In this document: positions 1 to 5,816 of the stretch, one piece after another
Position numbering within the stretch: the first letter of the stretch is position 1
Layout: every line of letters begins with the position of its first letter
NCBI GenBank assembly: GCA_046484535.1
Contig: JAWOIT010000124.1
Location: 1-6,881, forward strand
Reading direction: 5' to 3'
Origin: JAPHTQ01 sp046484535
GTDB lineage: Bacteria > Pseudomonadota > Gammaproteobacteria > Thiohalomonadales > Thiohalomonadaceae
DNA length: 6,881 bases
Position numbers and translations under genes: made by a program
Notes under the pieces: model-generated
The model's database searches: none
The model's input: only the letters and a program-made list of their open reading frames with translations
What the model was told of the DNA's origin: nothing

Positions 1-1175
1 CCCGGAGAGACCGCCGGCAGCATCATCAATTCTTTAATGAGAAAGGCCGTTGCCTGACTAAAGCTCAGCTGGTTCGGCTCCACCCCTTTTAGCGAATAGG
101 CCATCTGCGCCATCTGGAAGCGCAGCAGGTTATAGGCGAGCAATACCCCCCATAACTCCTGGCGCACCATCTCGGGTTTCTTGCTGCGCAGTGTTAGTCG
201 GTTCTGCAGCAGATACTGCTTCATCTCCCGGTACCCCAGTTCAATCTCCCAGCGATGGCAGTACAAATCCACGATGTCCGCACCGGGGTAGCGCTGTGAA
301 TCGACCATGGAGGTCAAGATCTGCACCCGCTTGCCCTTGATGGTCTTACTCACCAGCCGCGCCTGCATCGTCTCCGGGAGTTCCGGCCACTTTTTGCGGG
401 CTTGGGGCGTGGTGGTGAGCTCAACGAGTTCATTGCTGCGGCACAGCTTGCGCAACACACGATACTGGGTACCTTTCCTCAGCGGTAACAGCCAGTGGCG
501 CTCGGTGCCGGCGCTCTGCCACTGATGCAGCAGCCCCAGGGAGTAGAAACCCTTGTCAAATAACGTCAGGGAGTGGTCTGGTGTCTTGTCGATAAGCTCG
601 GCGGCCAGTTTCATCTCATTGACCGCCACACTGTTGAAAGCGCTTGCGGTGAGCAGGTGGCTGGTTAGCTCCATCTGGCAAACCATGCGCACCTGCGGGT
701 AGGTCGACTCACTGGTTTGGTTGGCGGTGCGGCCAAAATCGGCCTGGTTTTCTGCGGTGTCCTCGGTGCGCCAAACCACCCCATCAACCCCCAGCAGGGT
801 CAGGCCACACCAGTGTGGATGCGGTGTCGCGCCATGCCACAGCGACTGGGTCTGCTCGAATACCTCGCGCACCGGCGCCTCACCCAGTCGCTGTCGCGCT
901 TGCACGACAGCACTGGGGGCGACAAAGGGACGTTTGCCCGGTAGCAAGATATCCAGCTGATTGACCAACTGGGCCATGGGGATATGCCGAAATAGCGCCA
1001 TGCCCACGACACTCCATACCATCATCTCCAGAGGTAAGCGGCGCTTGCGCAGCGTAACCGTACCGCTGCTTTGCAGACATTCGCTAATGAGTTCCGGGGA
1101 GAGTACCTCGGAAAGGGCGTTGAAATGCTCAGGGGAAAAGGTGTGGATACGATCGAGAGCTTGGCTGAGAAACAT
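1..1175 (-). CDS. IS4-family transposase, partial (C-terminus cut by window edge)
   Basis: This is a DDE transposase that cuts and moves the surrounding IS. An open frame of 391 codons runs from ATG 1175 to the window edge without a stop. It strongly resembles E. coli IS4 InsG (about 442 aa as I recall), so roughly 50 C-terminal residues are missing. The N-terminal domain contains the InsG-like stretches TVTLRKRRLPLEMMVW (residues 39-54) and RPFVAPSAV (82-90). The catalytic triad can be read as D131 (GVDGV), D207 (LFDKGFYS) and E312. The last lies in an exact IS4 signature Y-(2)-R-(3)-E-(6)-K formed by Y305, R308, E312 and K319. The start is supported by alignment of MFLSQALD with the InsG N-terminus. 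The only SD-like bases, GGA about 7 nt upstream, are buried in a hairpin, so translation is probably kept low. No frameshift or internal stop is seen. Confidence 0.93.
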   Translation of the reverse strand, partial: MFLSQALDRIHTFSPEHFNALSEVLSPELISECLQSSGTVTLRKRRLPLEMMVWSVVGMALFRHIPMAQLVNQLDILLPGKRPFVAPSAVVQARQRLGEAPVREVFEQTQSLWHGATPHPHWCGLTLLGVDGVVWRTEDTAENQADFGRTANQTSESTYPQVRMVCQMELTSHLLTASAFNSVAVNEMKLAAELIDKTPDHSLTLFDKGFYSLGLLHQWQSAGTERHWLLPLRKGTQYRVLRKLCRSNELVELTTTPQARKKWPELPETMQARLVSKTIKGKRVQILTSMVDSQRYPGADIVDLYCHRWEIELGYREMKQYLLQNRLTLRSKKPEMVRQELWGVLLAYNLLRFQMAQMAYSLKGVEPNQLSFSQATAFLIKELMMLPAVSP

Positions 1176-1212
1176 AAAAAAATCCGGTGACCAAAAATGA
1201 TCACCGGATTTT
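1176..1212 (-). terminator. Hairpin plus U-tract directly abutting the transposase start codon
   Basis: A perfect 12-bp inverted repeat pairs AAAATCCGGTGA (1179-1190) with TCACCGGATTTT (1201-1212) around a 10-nt loop. Read on the minus strand, the stem is followed by T residues running straight into the ATG at 1175, giving the shape of an intrinsic terminator. The same structure would hide the GGA ribosome-binding bases. I infer that it limits transposase expression, especially from transcripts entering the IS from the neighbouring gene. Other insertion sequences (IS10, IS50) are known to protect themselves with comparable 5' structures. The stem is only moderately GC-rich, so termination efficiency is uncertain. 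Confidence 0.6.
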
Positions 1213-1246
1213 GATCTCATCTTACTGATAGTCAAGCAAGTTTTCG

Positions 1247-1264
1247 CTTAACTGATCGGCATTA
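1247..1264. repeat. Terminal inverted repeat of the IS4-group element
   Basis: The sequence CTTAACTGATCGGCATTA, read from the outside in on the minus strand as TAATGCCGATCAGTTAAG, matches my recollection of the IS4 terminal repeat. It sits at the expected distance outside the transposase start. The partner repeat is outside the window, so the exact outer base (1263 or 1264) cannot be confirmed by pairing. Confidence 0.75.
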
Positions 1265-1283
1265 CGGGATAACCCGGCCTTTT
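1265..1283 (-). terminator. Possible half of a cytochrome-gene terminator split by the IS
   Basis: Immediately outside the IS end the plus strand reads CGGG ATAA CCCG GCC TTTT. The inner 4-bp stem (1265-1268 with 1273-1276) is present. The outer part of the right arm, GCCTTTT, has no partner because the IS begins there. It would pair with AAAAGGC to make an 11-bp stem and an intrinsic terminator downstream of the cytochrome gene stop at 1305. The missing half is predicted on the far side of the IS. This is a reconstruction, not an intact terminator. Confidence 0.35.
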
Positions 1284-1304
1284 CACTACCACTATCTACT
1301 TGTT

Positions 1305-1790
1305 TTATTTACTGTTATCCAGCATGTACTCGACGACAGCCTTGAGCTCTTCATCGGAGCAATCGCCACAGGTACCGCGTGGCGGCATGGCATTGAAGCC
1401 GTTGATCGCGTGGTCCATCAGAGTATCCATGCCCTTCTCGATACGCGGGACCCAGGCACCGGCATCACCCAATACCGGCGCACCGGCGGCACCGGTACCG
1501 TGGCAGGCGAAACAGGATCTGTCATAAATCTCTTTACCGGAACGGCTGCCACCGCCCGCAGCTGCAGGCGCCTCAACATCAGCGGCACTGGCAGTCTCCG
1601 GAACGATGGGCTCACCTGTATTCAGCTTCCCGACAGGGGCAATGCGCTCGGCAATGGCTTCATCACTCATATCGGCATCGGACTCACCCTTCAGGACCGA
1701 ACCGACCAAACTGTTGATGACCACAATCAGAACAGCGACGACAATGATCACACCGACACTGACACCGAAGTTGGTATTTACTTTGCTCAC
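1305..1790 (-). CDS. Membrane-anchored cytochrome c5-like monoheme c-type cytochrome
   Basis: This 161-aa protein should carry electrons on the periplasmic face of the inner membrane. Residues 10-33 form one hydrophobic segment with no convincing cleavage site, so it is probably an N-terminal anchor. A charged and Ala/Pro/Gly-rich linker (about 35-84) precedes the heme domain (85-161). The heme site is CFACH (93-97), and M135 in NAMPPRG is the likely axial methionine. C141 and C144 (CGDC) match the extra disulfide typical of the cytochrome c5 family. Translation starts at GTG 1790, preceded by AGGAG at 1797-1801 with a 6-nt spacer. It appears monocistronic, with a candidate promoter at 1823-1850. 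The IS4-group element lies 40 bp past its stop codon. Its redox partner cannot be told from context. The family call is secure; the specific role is unknown. Confidence 0.9.
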   Translation of the reverse strand: MSKVNTNFGVSVGVIIVVAVLIVVINSLVGSVLKGESDADMSDEAIAERIAPVGKLNTGEPIVPETASAADVEAPAAAGGGSRSGKEIYDRSCFACHGTGAAGAPVLGDAGAWVPRIEKGMDTLMDHAINGFNAMPPRGTCGDCSDEELKAVVEYMLDNSK

Positions 1791-1822
1791 AGCGAACTCC
1801 TAACTTGTTGATATTAAAAACT

Positions 1823-1850
1823 ATTATGTATAGCCACCGGCCGGCAACAA
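1823..1850 (-). promoter_or_regulatory. Candidate sigma-70 promoter of the cytochrome c5-like gene
   Basis: On the minus strand TTGTTG (1850-1845) is followed after 16 bp by CATAAT (1828-1823), which matches 3/6 and 5/6 consensus bases. It sits about 22 bp upstream of the SD AGGAG at 1797-1801, a sensible leader length. The -35 is weak. A second TATACT hexamer lies further up at 1949-1944 but has no good -35. Confidence 0.35.
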
Positions 1851-2078
1851 AGCGAAATGGCCGGGCTTACGGCACACGGGGCGACCGCGTACCTGAAAAA
1901 CTCACGCACCCAACAGGACTGAGCGGATTACAGAAAGTCTATTAGTATATCGTTTATTAGGGCTTTCAGGAAATTACCGACACAATGGCGGTTTAATCCA
2001 ACGGCTGACAGGAAGACCGGCACACTTTCGCCATGGACGCCGCCGCCAATGACCGGTATCCTTGTCCCTCCTGAAAAA
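1851..2078. other. Intergenic region between the cytochrome gene and tRNA-Arg, no gene seen
   Basis: Together with the leader at 1791-1850 this makes about 290 bp without a credible gene. It contains an AT-rich patch (about 1938-1960) with two TATTAG-like words, possibly promoter DNA, and nothing else I can name. It must hold the tRNA promoter, but no hexamer pair at a good spacing upstream of 2079 stood out. Confidence 0.5.
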
Positions 2079-2155
2079 GCGCCCGTAGCTCAGCTGGATA
2101 GAGCGCCACCCTCCGGAGGTGGAAGTCGGGGGTTCGAATCCCTCCGGGCGCGCCA
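2079..2155 (+). tRNA. tRNA-Arg (anticodon CCG), with encoded CCA
   Basis: This 77-nt gene folds as a complete cloverleaf. The acceptor stem pairs GCGCCCG (2079-2085) with CGGGCGC (2145-2151), followed by discriminator G2152 and encoded CCA (2153-2155). The D-arm is GCTC/GAGC. The anticodon stem is CCACC (2106-2110) with GGTGG (2118-2122), and the 7-nt loop CTCCGGA places CCG at 2113-2115, reading arginine codon CGG. The T-arm is GGGGG/CCCTC with one G-T pair, around loop TTCGAAT. It is a single gene with its own terminator just downstream. No second copy of its 3' end is present, so there is no sign of an integrated element here. Confidence 0.97.
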
Positions 2156-2164
2156 TACAAACAC

Positions 2165-2193
2165 AAAAGGTCCTCTTTATGAGGGCCTTTTTT
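2165..2193 (+). terminator. Intrinsic terminator after tRNA-Arg, probably bidirectional
   Basis: An 11-bp stem with one G-U pair joins AAAAGGTCCTC (2165-2175) to GAGGGCCTTTT (2181-2191) across loop TTTAT. T residues run to 2193. It begins 10 nt after the tRNA CCA. On the minus strand the same stem is followed by TTTT, so it may also stop transcripts from the converging metal-transporter gene ending at 2310. The 116 bp between it and that stop hold no recognised feature. Confidence 0.88.
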
Positions 2194-2309
2194 GTTTGTG
2201 GGGTGTGCTCGGCGGATTTGATGAGAACCCCTCGGTTCGACGACCGAACTCAGGCGCGGTGTCCTTTCCCTGGATGGCAATCAGCCAAAGACGCCGGTTC
2301 AGTGTCAGC

Positions 2310-3185
2310 CTATTTGTCTGTGCAGCCACCCGTTTCGACCTGGACCGTCGAGTGGGCGATGCCGAAACGGTCCTTTAGGATCGTTTTTACCTGGGTCAAT
2401 ACAGAGGCGCAGTCCTTTGCGTTGCAGACACTCACGTGCATGGTCAATAGCGGCCGGTCAGGGGTCAATGACCAGACATGCACATGGTGGACATCCTCCA
2501 CCGCATCGATCCCCTCGCTGATGGCCCGTCGAAGCAGCTCGACATCCACGTCTTCCGGTGTCCCCTCAAGAAGGATGTGCACCGACTGCTTCACCACATA
2601 CCAGGCACTGCGCAGAATCAGCAGCGCCACCAGTATCGACAATAGCGGATCGATGGGCATCCAACCGGTCCAGAGGATGATGCCGGCAGCGCTAATGGCG
2701 GCCACCGAGCCGAGCAAATCACCCATGACGTGTACCAGGGCACCGCGAAGATTCAGGTCGGCGCGGTTGCCGCCGTGCAGAATGGCAAAGGCAATGAGGT
2801 TAACCAGCAGACCCAGCACGGCGACGACCAACATCAAGCCGCCAAGTACCTCAACGGGTTCCATCAGGCGTTGCAACGCCTCATAGCCGATCCAGCCCAC
2901 CAACAGAATGAAAGCCAGGCCGTTGATCAGGGCGGCGAGGATCTGCACCCGGTGATAACCGTAGGTACGCAGTTTATCCGCAGGACGCCGCGCCGCCCGG
3001 GCCGCCCCCCAGGCGAGCACCAGCGAGGCGGCGTCGGTCAGCATGTGCCCGGCATCGGCCAGCAGCGCCAGCGAACCGGAGAGGATGCCGCCGACGACCT
3101 CCACCAGCATAAAGCCGCTAACGAGCCATAGCGCCCAGAGCAGCCGGCGCTCACTGGTATGACCATGTGCTTGGTTGCCCGTCAA
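2310..3185 (-). CDS. Cation diffusion facilitator (CDF) family Zn/Cd-type efflux transporter
   Basis: This 291-aa inner-membrane antiporter of the CzcD/ZitB/YiiP superfamily is expected to export zinc or similar divalent metals in exchange for protons. Six membrane segments can be placed at roughly 15-35, 37-60, 80-105, 113-136, 152-172 and 177-198. The intramembrane metal site is H47/D51 in TM2 (DAGHMLTD) and H152/D156 in TM5 (HVMGD). This HD-HD pattern is associated with Zn/Cd rather than Mn or Fe transport. YGYHR (75-79) and DPLLSI (179-184) are conserved family elements. A cytoplasmic domain follows (about 205-285), containing HHVHVW. The N-terminus has a short His-containing HGH but no long His loop. 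The only usable start is TTG 3185; the next in-frame Met (residue 26) is inside TM1. No metal regulator is adjacent. Family is certain; the transported metal is inferred. Confidence 0.93.
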   Translation of the reverse strand: MTGNQAHGHTSERRLLWALWLVSGFMLVEVVGGILSGSLALLADAGHMLTDAASLVLAWGAARAARRPADKLRTYGYHRVQILAALINGLAFILLVGWIGYEALQRLMEPVEVLGGLMLVVAVLGLLVNLIAFAILHGGNRADLNLRGALVHVMGDLLGSVAAISAAGIILWTGWMPIDPLLSILVALLILRSAWYVVKQSVHILLEGTPEDVDVELLRRAISEGIDAVEDVHHVHVWSLTPDRPLLTMHVSVCNAKDCASVLTQVKTILKDRFGIAHSTVQVETGGCTDK

Positions 3186-3195
3186 ACCCTTCGCA

Positions 3196-3200
3196 CTCCT
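3196..3200 (-). promoter_or_regulatory. Ribosome-binding site supporting the TTG start of the CDF transporter
   Basis: AGGAG on the minus strand lies 10 nt upstream of TTG 3185. Reading that frame upstream gives no ATG or GTG for at least 60 bases, and downstream the first Met lies inside TM1, so this SD decides the rare TTG start. The 10-nt spacing is slightly long. Confidence 0.6.
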
Positions 3201-3336
3201 CTTGAGGTTGTATCGGATTGTCGGGGCCGGTGTCGTACGTGTAGCACTCCCCTATACCGGTGGCTGAATAGCGCTAAGCGATTGCATTAATCACGTTTCC
3301 TGACAAGACAGCTACCTCTGCTGCCGGCATTTAGCC

Positions 3337-4122
3337 TTAGCCGAGTTGCACCCCTTCCGGCAGTTTCACTTCCATGGCGATCGGCAGGTGATCGGAGTAG
3401 GCATGATTGAGCACTTTGCAGTCCACAACTTCGATACCGGAGCTGACCAGAATATGGTCGATGTGCCGCTCCGGCTTCCAGCTGGGAAATGTATGAAGCT
3501 CCTGTATAGGCTCACACAGACCGCTAATCCGAAACAACCGCCGCATCTCAATGCTATCGGGCGAACAGTTCATATCGCCCATCACAATCGCATGCGGGTA
3601 ATCCTGCAGCAGTTCCGCCACATAGGACAGCTGCCGTAACCTGGCGCGGGTGCCGAGCGCCAAATGCAGCATGATCACGGCCAACGGGTTATCCGCATGG
3701 CCGTAGCGCACCAGCAAAGCGCCTCTTCCCGGGATCATTCCGGGTAGTTTGTGTTCTGTGATTTCACTCGGGCGGATGCGGCTCAAGAGTCCACTTCCAT
3801 GCTGCGCCCATCTACCAAGATTGCGGTTCAACTGGTGATACCAGAAGGGATAATCCGCCTTGTTGGCGAGGTATTCGGTCAAATCAACGTAGTTGGTTCG
3901 GTGACTTCCCGAGTCAATCTCCTGCAGCCCCACCACATCGTATTCGCGTAGCACCCGTGCGATCTTGTCCAGCGTTTCAAAGCGCCTGCTTGCCGGAAAA
4001 ATATGTTTCCAGCTTTTGGTCAGATAGTGGCGGGGATGGATGCTGTTGATCCCGACCTGAACGTTATAGCTGAGCAGGCGTATTCGTTGTCCCTGCTCAC
4101 GGGCAGGCTGTAATCTTTTCAT
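3337..4122 (-). CDS. Endonuclease/exonuclease/phosphatase (EEP) family hydrolase
   Basis: This 261-aa protein has the DNase I/exonuclease III-like fold, a metal-dependent phosphodiesterase or phosphatase. The motifs occur in order: LLSYNVQVG with N20; GLQEID with E68 (metal ligand); MLHLALG with H153; VMGDMN with D183 and N185; HIDHILV with D222/H223; and YSDHLPI with the catalytic D244/H245 pair. All expected active-site residues are present, so it should be active. There is no signal peptide or membrane segment, so it is probably cytoplasmic. The superfamily includes nucleases, sphingomyelinases and nucleotide or lipid phosphatases, and I cannot choose a substrate. It starts at ATG 4122, 19 bp after the acetolactate synthase stop. 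The SD is poor, which suggests translation depends on the upstream gene. No strong terminator was seen after its stop. Confidence 0.88.
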   Translation of the reverse strand: MKRLQPAREQGQRIRLLSYNVQVGINSIHPRHYLTKSWKHIFPASRRFETLDKIARVLREYDVVGLQEIDSGSHRTNYVDLTEYLANKADYPFWYHQLNRNLGRWAQHGSGLLSRIRPSEITEHKLPGMIPGRGALLVRYGHADNPLAVIMLHLALGTRARLRQLSYVAELLQDYPHAIVMGDMNCSPDSIEMRRLFRISGLCEPIQELHTFPSWKPERHIDHILVSSGIEVVDCKVLNHAYSDHLPIAMEVKLPEGVQLG

Positions 4123-4141
4123 TCTACGTACCGTTAAAACG

Positions 4142-5773
4142 CTATACAGGACAGATCATGTCACCGAGACTGGCGGTAAGTTTGAGATTTTCCCCATAAT
4201 CTACCGGGCAATCGATGATTGTAACGCGCTCACTGTCCAGGGCCTTTCTCAAAACAGGCAACAGTTCCCCTGCCGCCTCCACCCTCACCCCTTCGGCACC
4301 AAAGGATTCGGCCAGCATGACAAAGTCCGGGTTATTGAAATCCACATGGGAGATTCTCCCGAACTGGTTCATTTGCTTCCATCTGATAAGGCCATAGCCA
4401 CGATCATTCCAAATCAACACAACCAAGGGAATCTGTAACCGTACCGCGGTTTCTATCTCCTGCACATTCATCAGAAAACCGGCATCGCCGGTCACCGCCA
4501 CCACCTTGCGCTCCGGCATGGCCAGTTTCGCGGCAATGGCGCCGGGCAGTGCGATCCCCATGCTGGCAAAGCCGTTGGAAATGATGCAGGTGTTCGGCAC
4601 CTCGCAACGGAACATGCGCGCCATCCACATCTTGTGCGCCCCTACATCGCAGACCACGATGTCTTCCAGGTCCATCGCCGTACGCAGGTCCCAAATGATC
4701 TTCTGCGGCTTGATCGGAAAACCCTCATCCTTGCTGCAGGCGTTCATCTCCCGAATCAACGCCTCACGCAGCGGTCGCAGGGCATGACCCTGATGCGGTG
4801 TGGCAAGCTCGCCGACTCGGATAAGGGAGTGTTTGATGTCCCCCACCACGCCAACGGAAACCGGGTAATAGGCATCCACCTCCGCCGGCATGGTGTCGAT
4901 ATGGATAATGGTCCTGTCACGGCTGGGATGCCATAAATAAGGGTGGTATTCGACCAGGTCGTAACCGACGCAGATGATCACATCCGCCCCCTCGAAACCG
5001 CAGTGGACGTAATCCTTCGCCTGCAGACCGGCGCTACCGAGAGTCAGGGGGTGCTTGAACGGCATCACCCCTTTGGCCATAAAGGTATTGGCCACCGGAA
5101 TATTGAGCCTTTCGGAAAAATCGGCCAGTTGCTGCCAGGCTTTGGCGCGAATCACCCCATTGCCGGCGAGGATCAGCGGCGATTTCGCCTCGGAGATCAA
5201 CTTGGCGGCAAGTTCCACCCGGCTGGTCGCCGGCTCGGACATGATCGGGTTCTTCACCGGCAGGGGTGAATCGTCCACCTCCATCTCGGCGATATTCTCG
5301 GGGAACTCGATAAAGCCGGCTCCGGTCTTTTCCGTCTGCGCCAGTTTGAAGGCCTTGCGCACCACCTCGGGGATGATATTGGGACTGAGCAGGCGCGAGG
5401 AGTATTTGGTGATGGGCTGGAACATCTGTTCCAGATCCAATACCTGGTGCGACTCCTTATGCAGACGGTGGGTCGAAGCCTGTCCGGCGATGGCAACCAG
5501 CGGGGCGTGATCCATATTGGCATCCGCCACACCGGTAATCAGGTTGGTGGCGCCCGGTCCCAGTGTCGCCAAACAGACCCCCGCCTTCCCGGTCAGCCTG
5601 CCATAGACATCGGCCATGAAAGCGGCGCCCTGCTCGTGCCGCACCACCACAAAACGGATGGATGAGTCGAGCAGGGCGTCCATGAGGTCCAGATTTTCCT
5701 CGCCGGGAATACCGAATATGTATTCGATGCCCTCGTTCTCAAGGCAACGGACAAACAGCTCTGCCGCTCTCAT
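4142..5773 (-). CDS. alsS: AlsS-type acetolactate synthase (ThDP-dependent carboligase)
   Basis: This 543-aa cytoplasmic enzyme is predicted to join two pyruvates into 2-acetolactate with release of CO2. It has three domains: PYR (about 1-165) with the catalytic Glu E47 in RHEQGAAFM and the family stretch LGPGATNL (71-78); a central domain (about 185-325); and PP (about 350-530). In the PP domain, GDAG (429-432) through N456-D457 forms the ThDP/Mg motif, with Ala where GDG is commoner. The central segment GYDLVEYHP (270-278) followed by DRTIIHID (286-293) resembles B. subtilis AlsS, not the FAD-site RFDDR of biosynthetic IlvB/IlvG. This points to the catabolic type. There is no small subunit (ilvH/ilvN) and no acetolactate decarboxylase (alsD) beside it. 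A GGAGAGGGGA SD precedes ATG 5773. It follows dsbA by 43 bp and precedes the EEP gene by 19 bp. It could be another pyruvate- or glyoxylate-type carboligase, so the symbol is tentative. Confidence 0.8.
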   Translation of the reverse strand: MRAAELFVRCLENEGIEYIFGIPGEENLDLMDALLDSSIRFVVVRHEQGAAFMADVYGRLTGKAGVCLATLGPGATNLITGVADANMDHAPLVAIAGQASTHRLHKESHQVLDLEQMFQPITKYSSRLLSPNIIPEVVRKAFKLAQTEKTGAGFIEFPENIAEMEVDDSPLPVKNPIMSEPATSRVELAAKLISEAKSPLILAGNGVIRAKAWQQLADFSERLNIPVANTFMAKGVMPFKHPLTLGSAGLQAKDYVHCGFEGADVIICVGYDLVEYHPYLWHPSRDRTIIHIDTMPAEVDAYYPVSVGVVGDIKHSLIRVGELATPHQGHALRPLREALIREMNACSKDEGFPIKPQKIIWDLRTAMDLEDIVVCDVGAHKMWMARMFRCEVPNTCIISNGFASMGIALPGAIAAKLAMPERKVVAVTGDAGFLMNVQEIETAVRLQIPLVVLIWNDRGYGLIRWKQMNQFGRISHVDFNNPDFVMLAESFGAEGVRVEAAGELLPVLRKALDSERVTIIDCPVDYGENLKLTASLGDMICPV

Positions 5774-5783
5774 TCCCCTCTCC

Positions 5784-5803
5784 GGTGCATTGGCTTATGC
5801 ACC
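5784..5803 (-). other. Intercistronic hairpin between dsbA and alsS
   Basis: A perfect 7-bp inverted repeat, GGTGCAT (5784-5790) and ATGCACC (5797-5803), surrounds a 6-nt loop in the 43-bp gap. In the mRNA it lies immediately 5' of the alsS SD (GGAGAG, 5778-5783). It has no following T-tract, so it is not a standard terminator. It may be an RNA-processing or stability element, or may tune alsS translation. Function is inferred only. Confidence 0.5.
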
Positions 5804-5816
5804 AAGTTTAGTTGCA

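Larger units (their letters stand above)
1..1264 (-). mobile_element. IS4-group insertion sequence, right-hand part (other end outside window)
   Basis: The segment carries most of an InsG-like DDE transposase and ends at 1264 with an 18-bp sequence that, read inward, begins TAATGCCGATCAGTTAAG. From memory this closely matches the terminal inverted repeat of E. coli IS4. The transposase starts about 70 bp inside this end, the usual arrangement for the family, so this is the transposase-upstream (left) end of the element, lying on the right in this window. The leader between the end and the start codon holds a TTGACT hexamer (1230-1235, minus), but I could not place a matching -10. It also holds a strong hairpin at 1179-1212. 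The other end, and so the target duplication, lies beyond base 1. The visible reading frame is intact, so the copy could be active. IS4 elements typically duplicate 11-13 bp of target. Confidence 0.88.

Noticed and set aside
430..480. An apparent frameshift in the transposase near residue 240
   Set aside because: It came from misreading a CACAC run. A base-by-base check gives TAT CGT GTG TTG CGC in frame, and the reading frame is intact to the window edge.
2079..2260. tRNA-Arg as an attachment site for an integrated element
   Set aside because: There is no repeated tRNA 3' end and no integrase in the window. The GTTCG-like bases near 2235 are too short to be an att copy.
2230..2260. A small inverted repeat around GGTTCGACGACCGAAC as a terminator for the CDF gene
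   Set aside because: Two short mutually exclusive pairings are possible and no T-tract follows. The hairpin at 2165-2193 is a better terminator.
1993..2280. A 95-aa minus-strand reading frame containing GGIRTPDFHLRRVALYPAELRA
   Set aside because: It is the antisense of the tRNA-Arg gene. Proteins with this string are a well-known annotation artefact.
2049..2378. A 109-aa plus-strand frame containing VAQLDRAPPSGGGSRGFESL
   Set aside because: It is a translation of the tRNA itself, another common spurious protein.
2119..2886. A 255-aa plus-strand frame
   Set aside because: It is a shadow of the CDF transporter gene on the opposite strand. Its composition is Ser/Arg/Thr-rich and no domain is recognisable.
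3186..3336. A terminator or CDF promoter in the 150-bp gap
   Set aside because: Several short palindromic words and a TTGTCA hexamer (minus) are present, but no stem with a T-tract and no hexamer pair at proper spacing could be supported.
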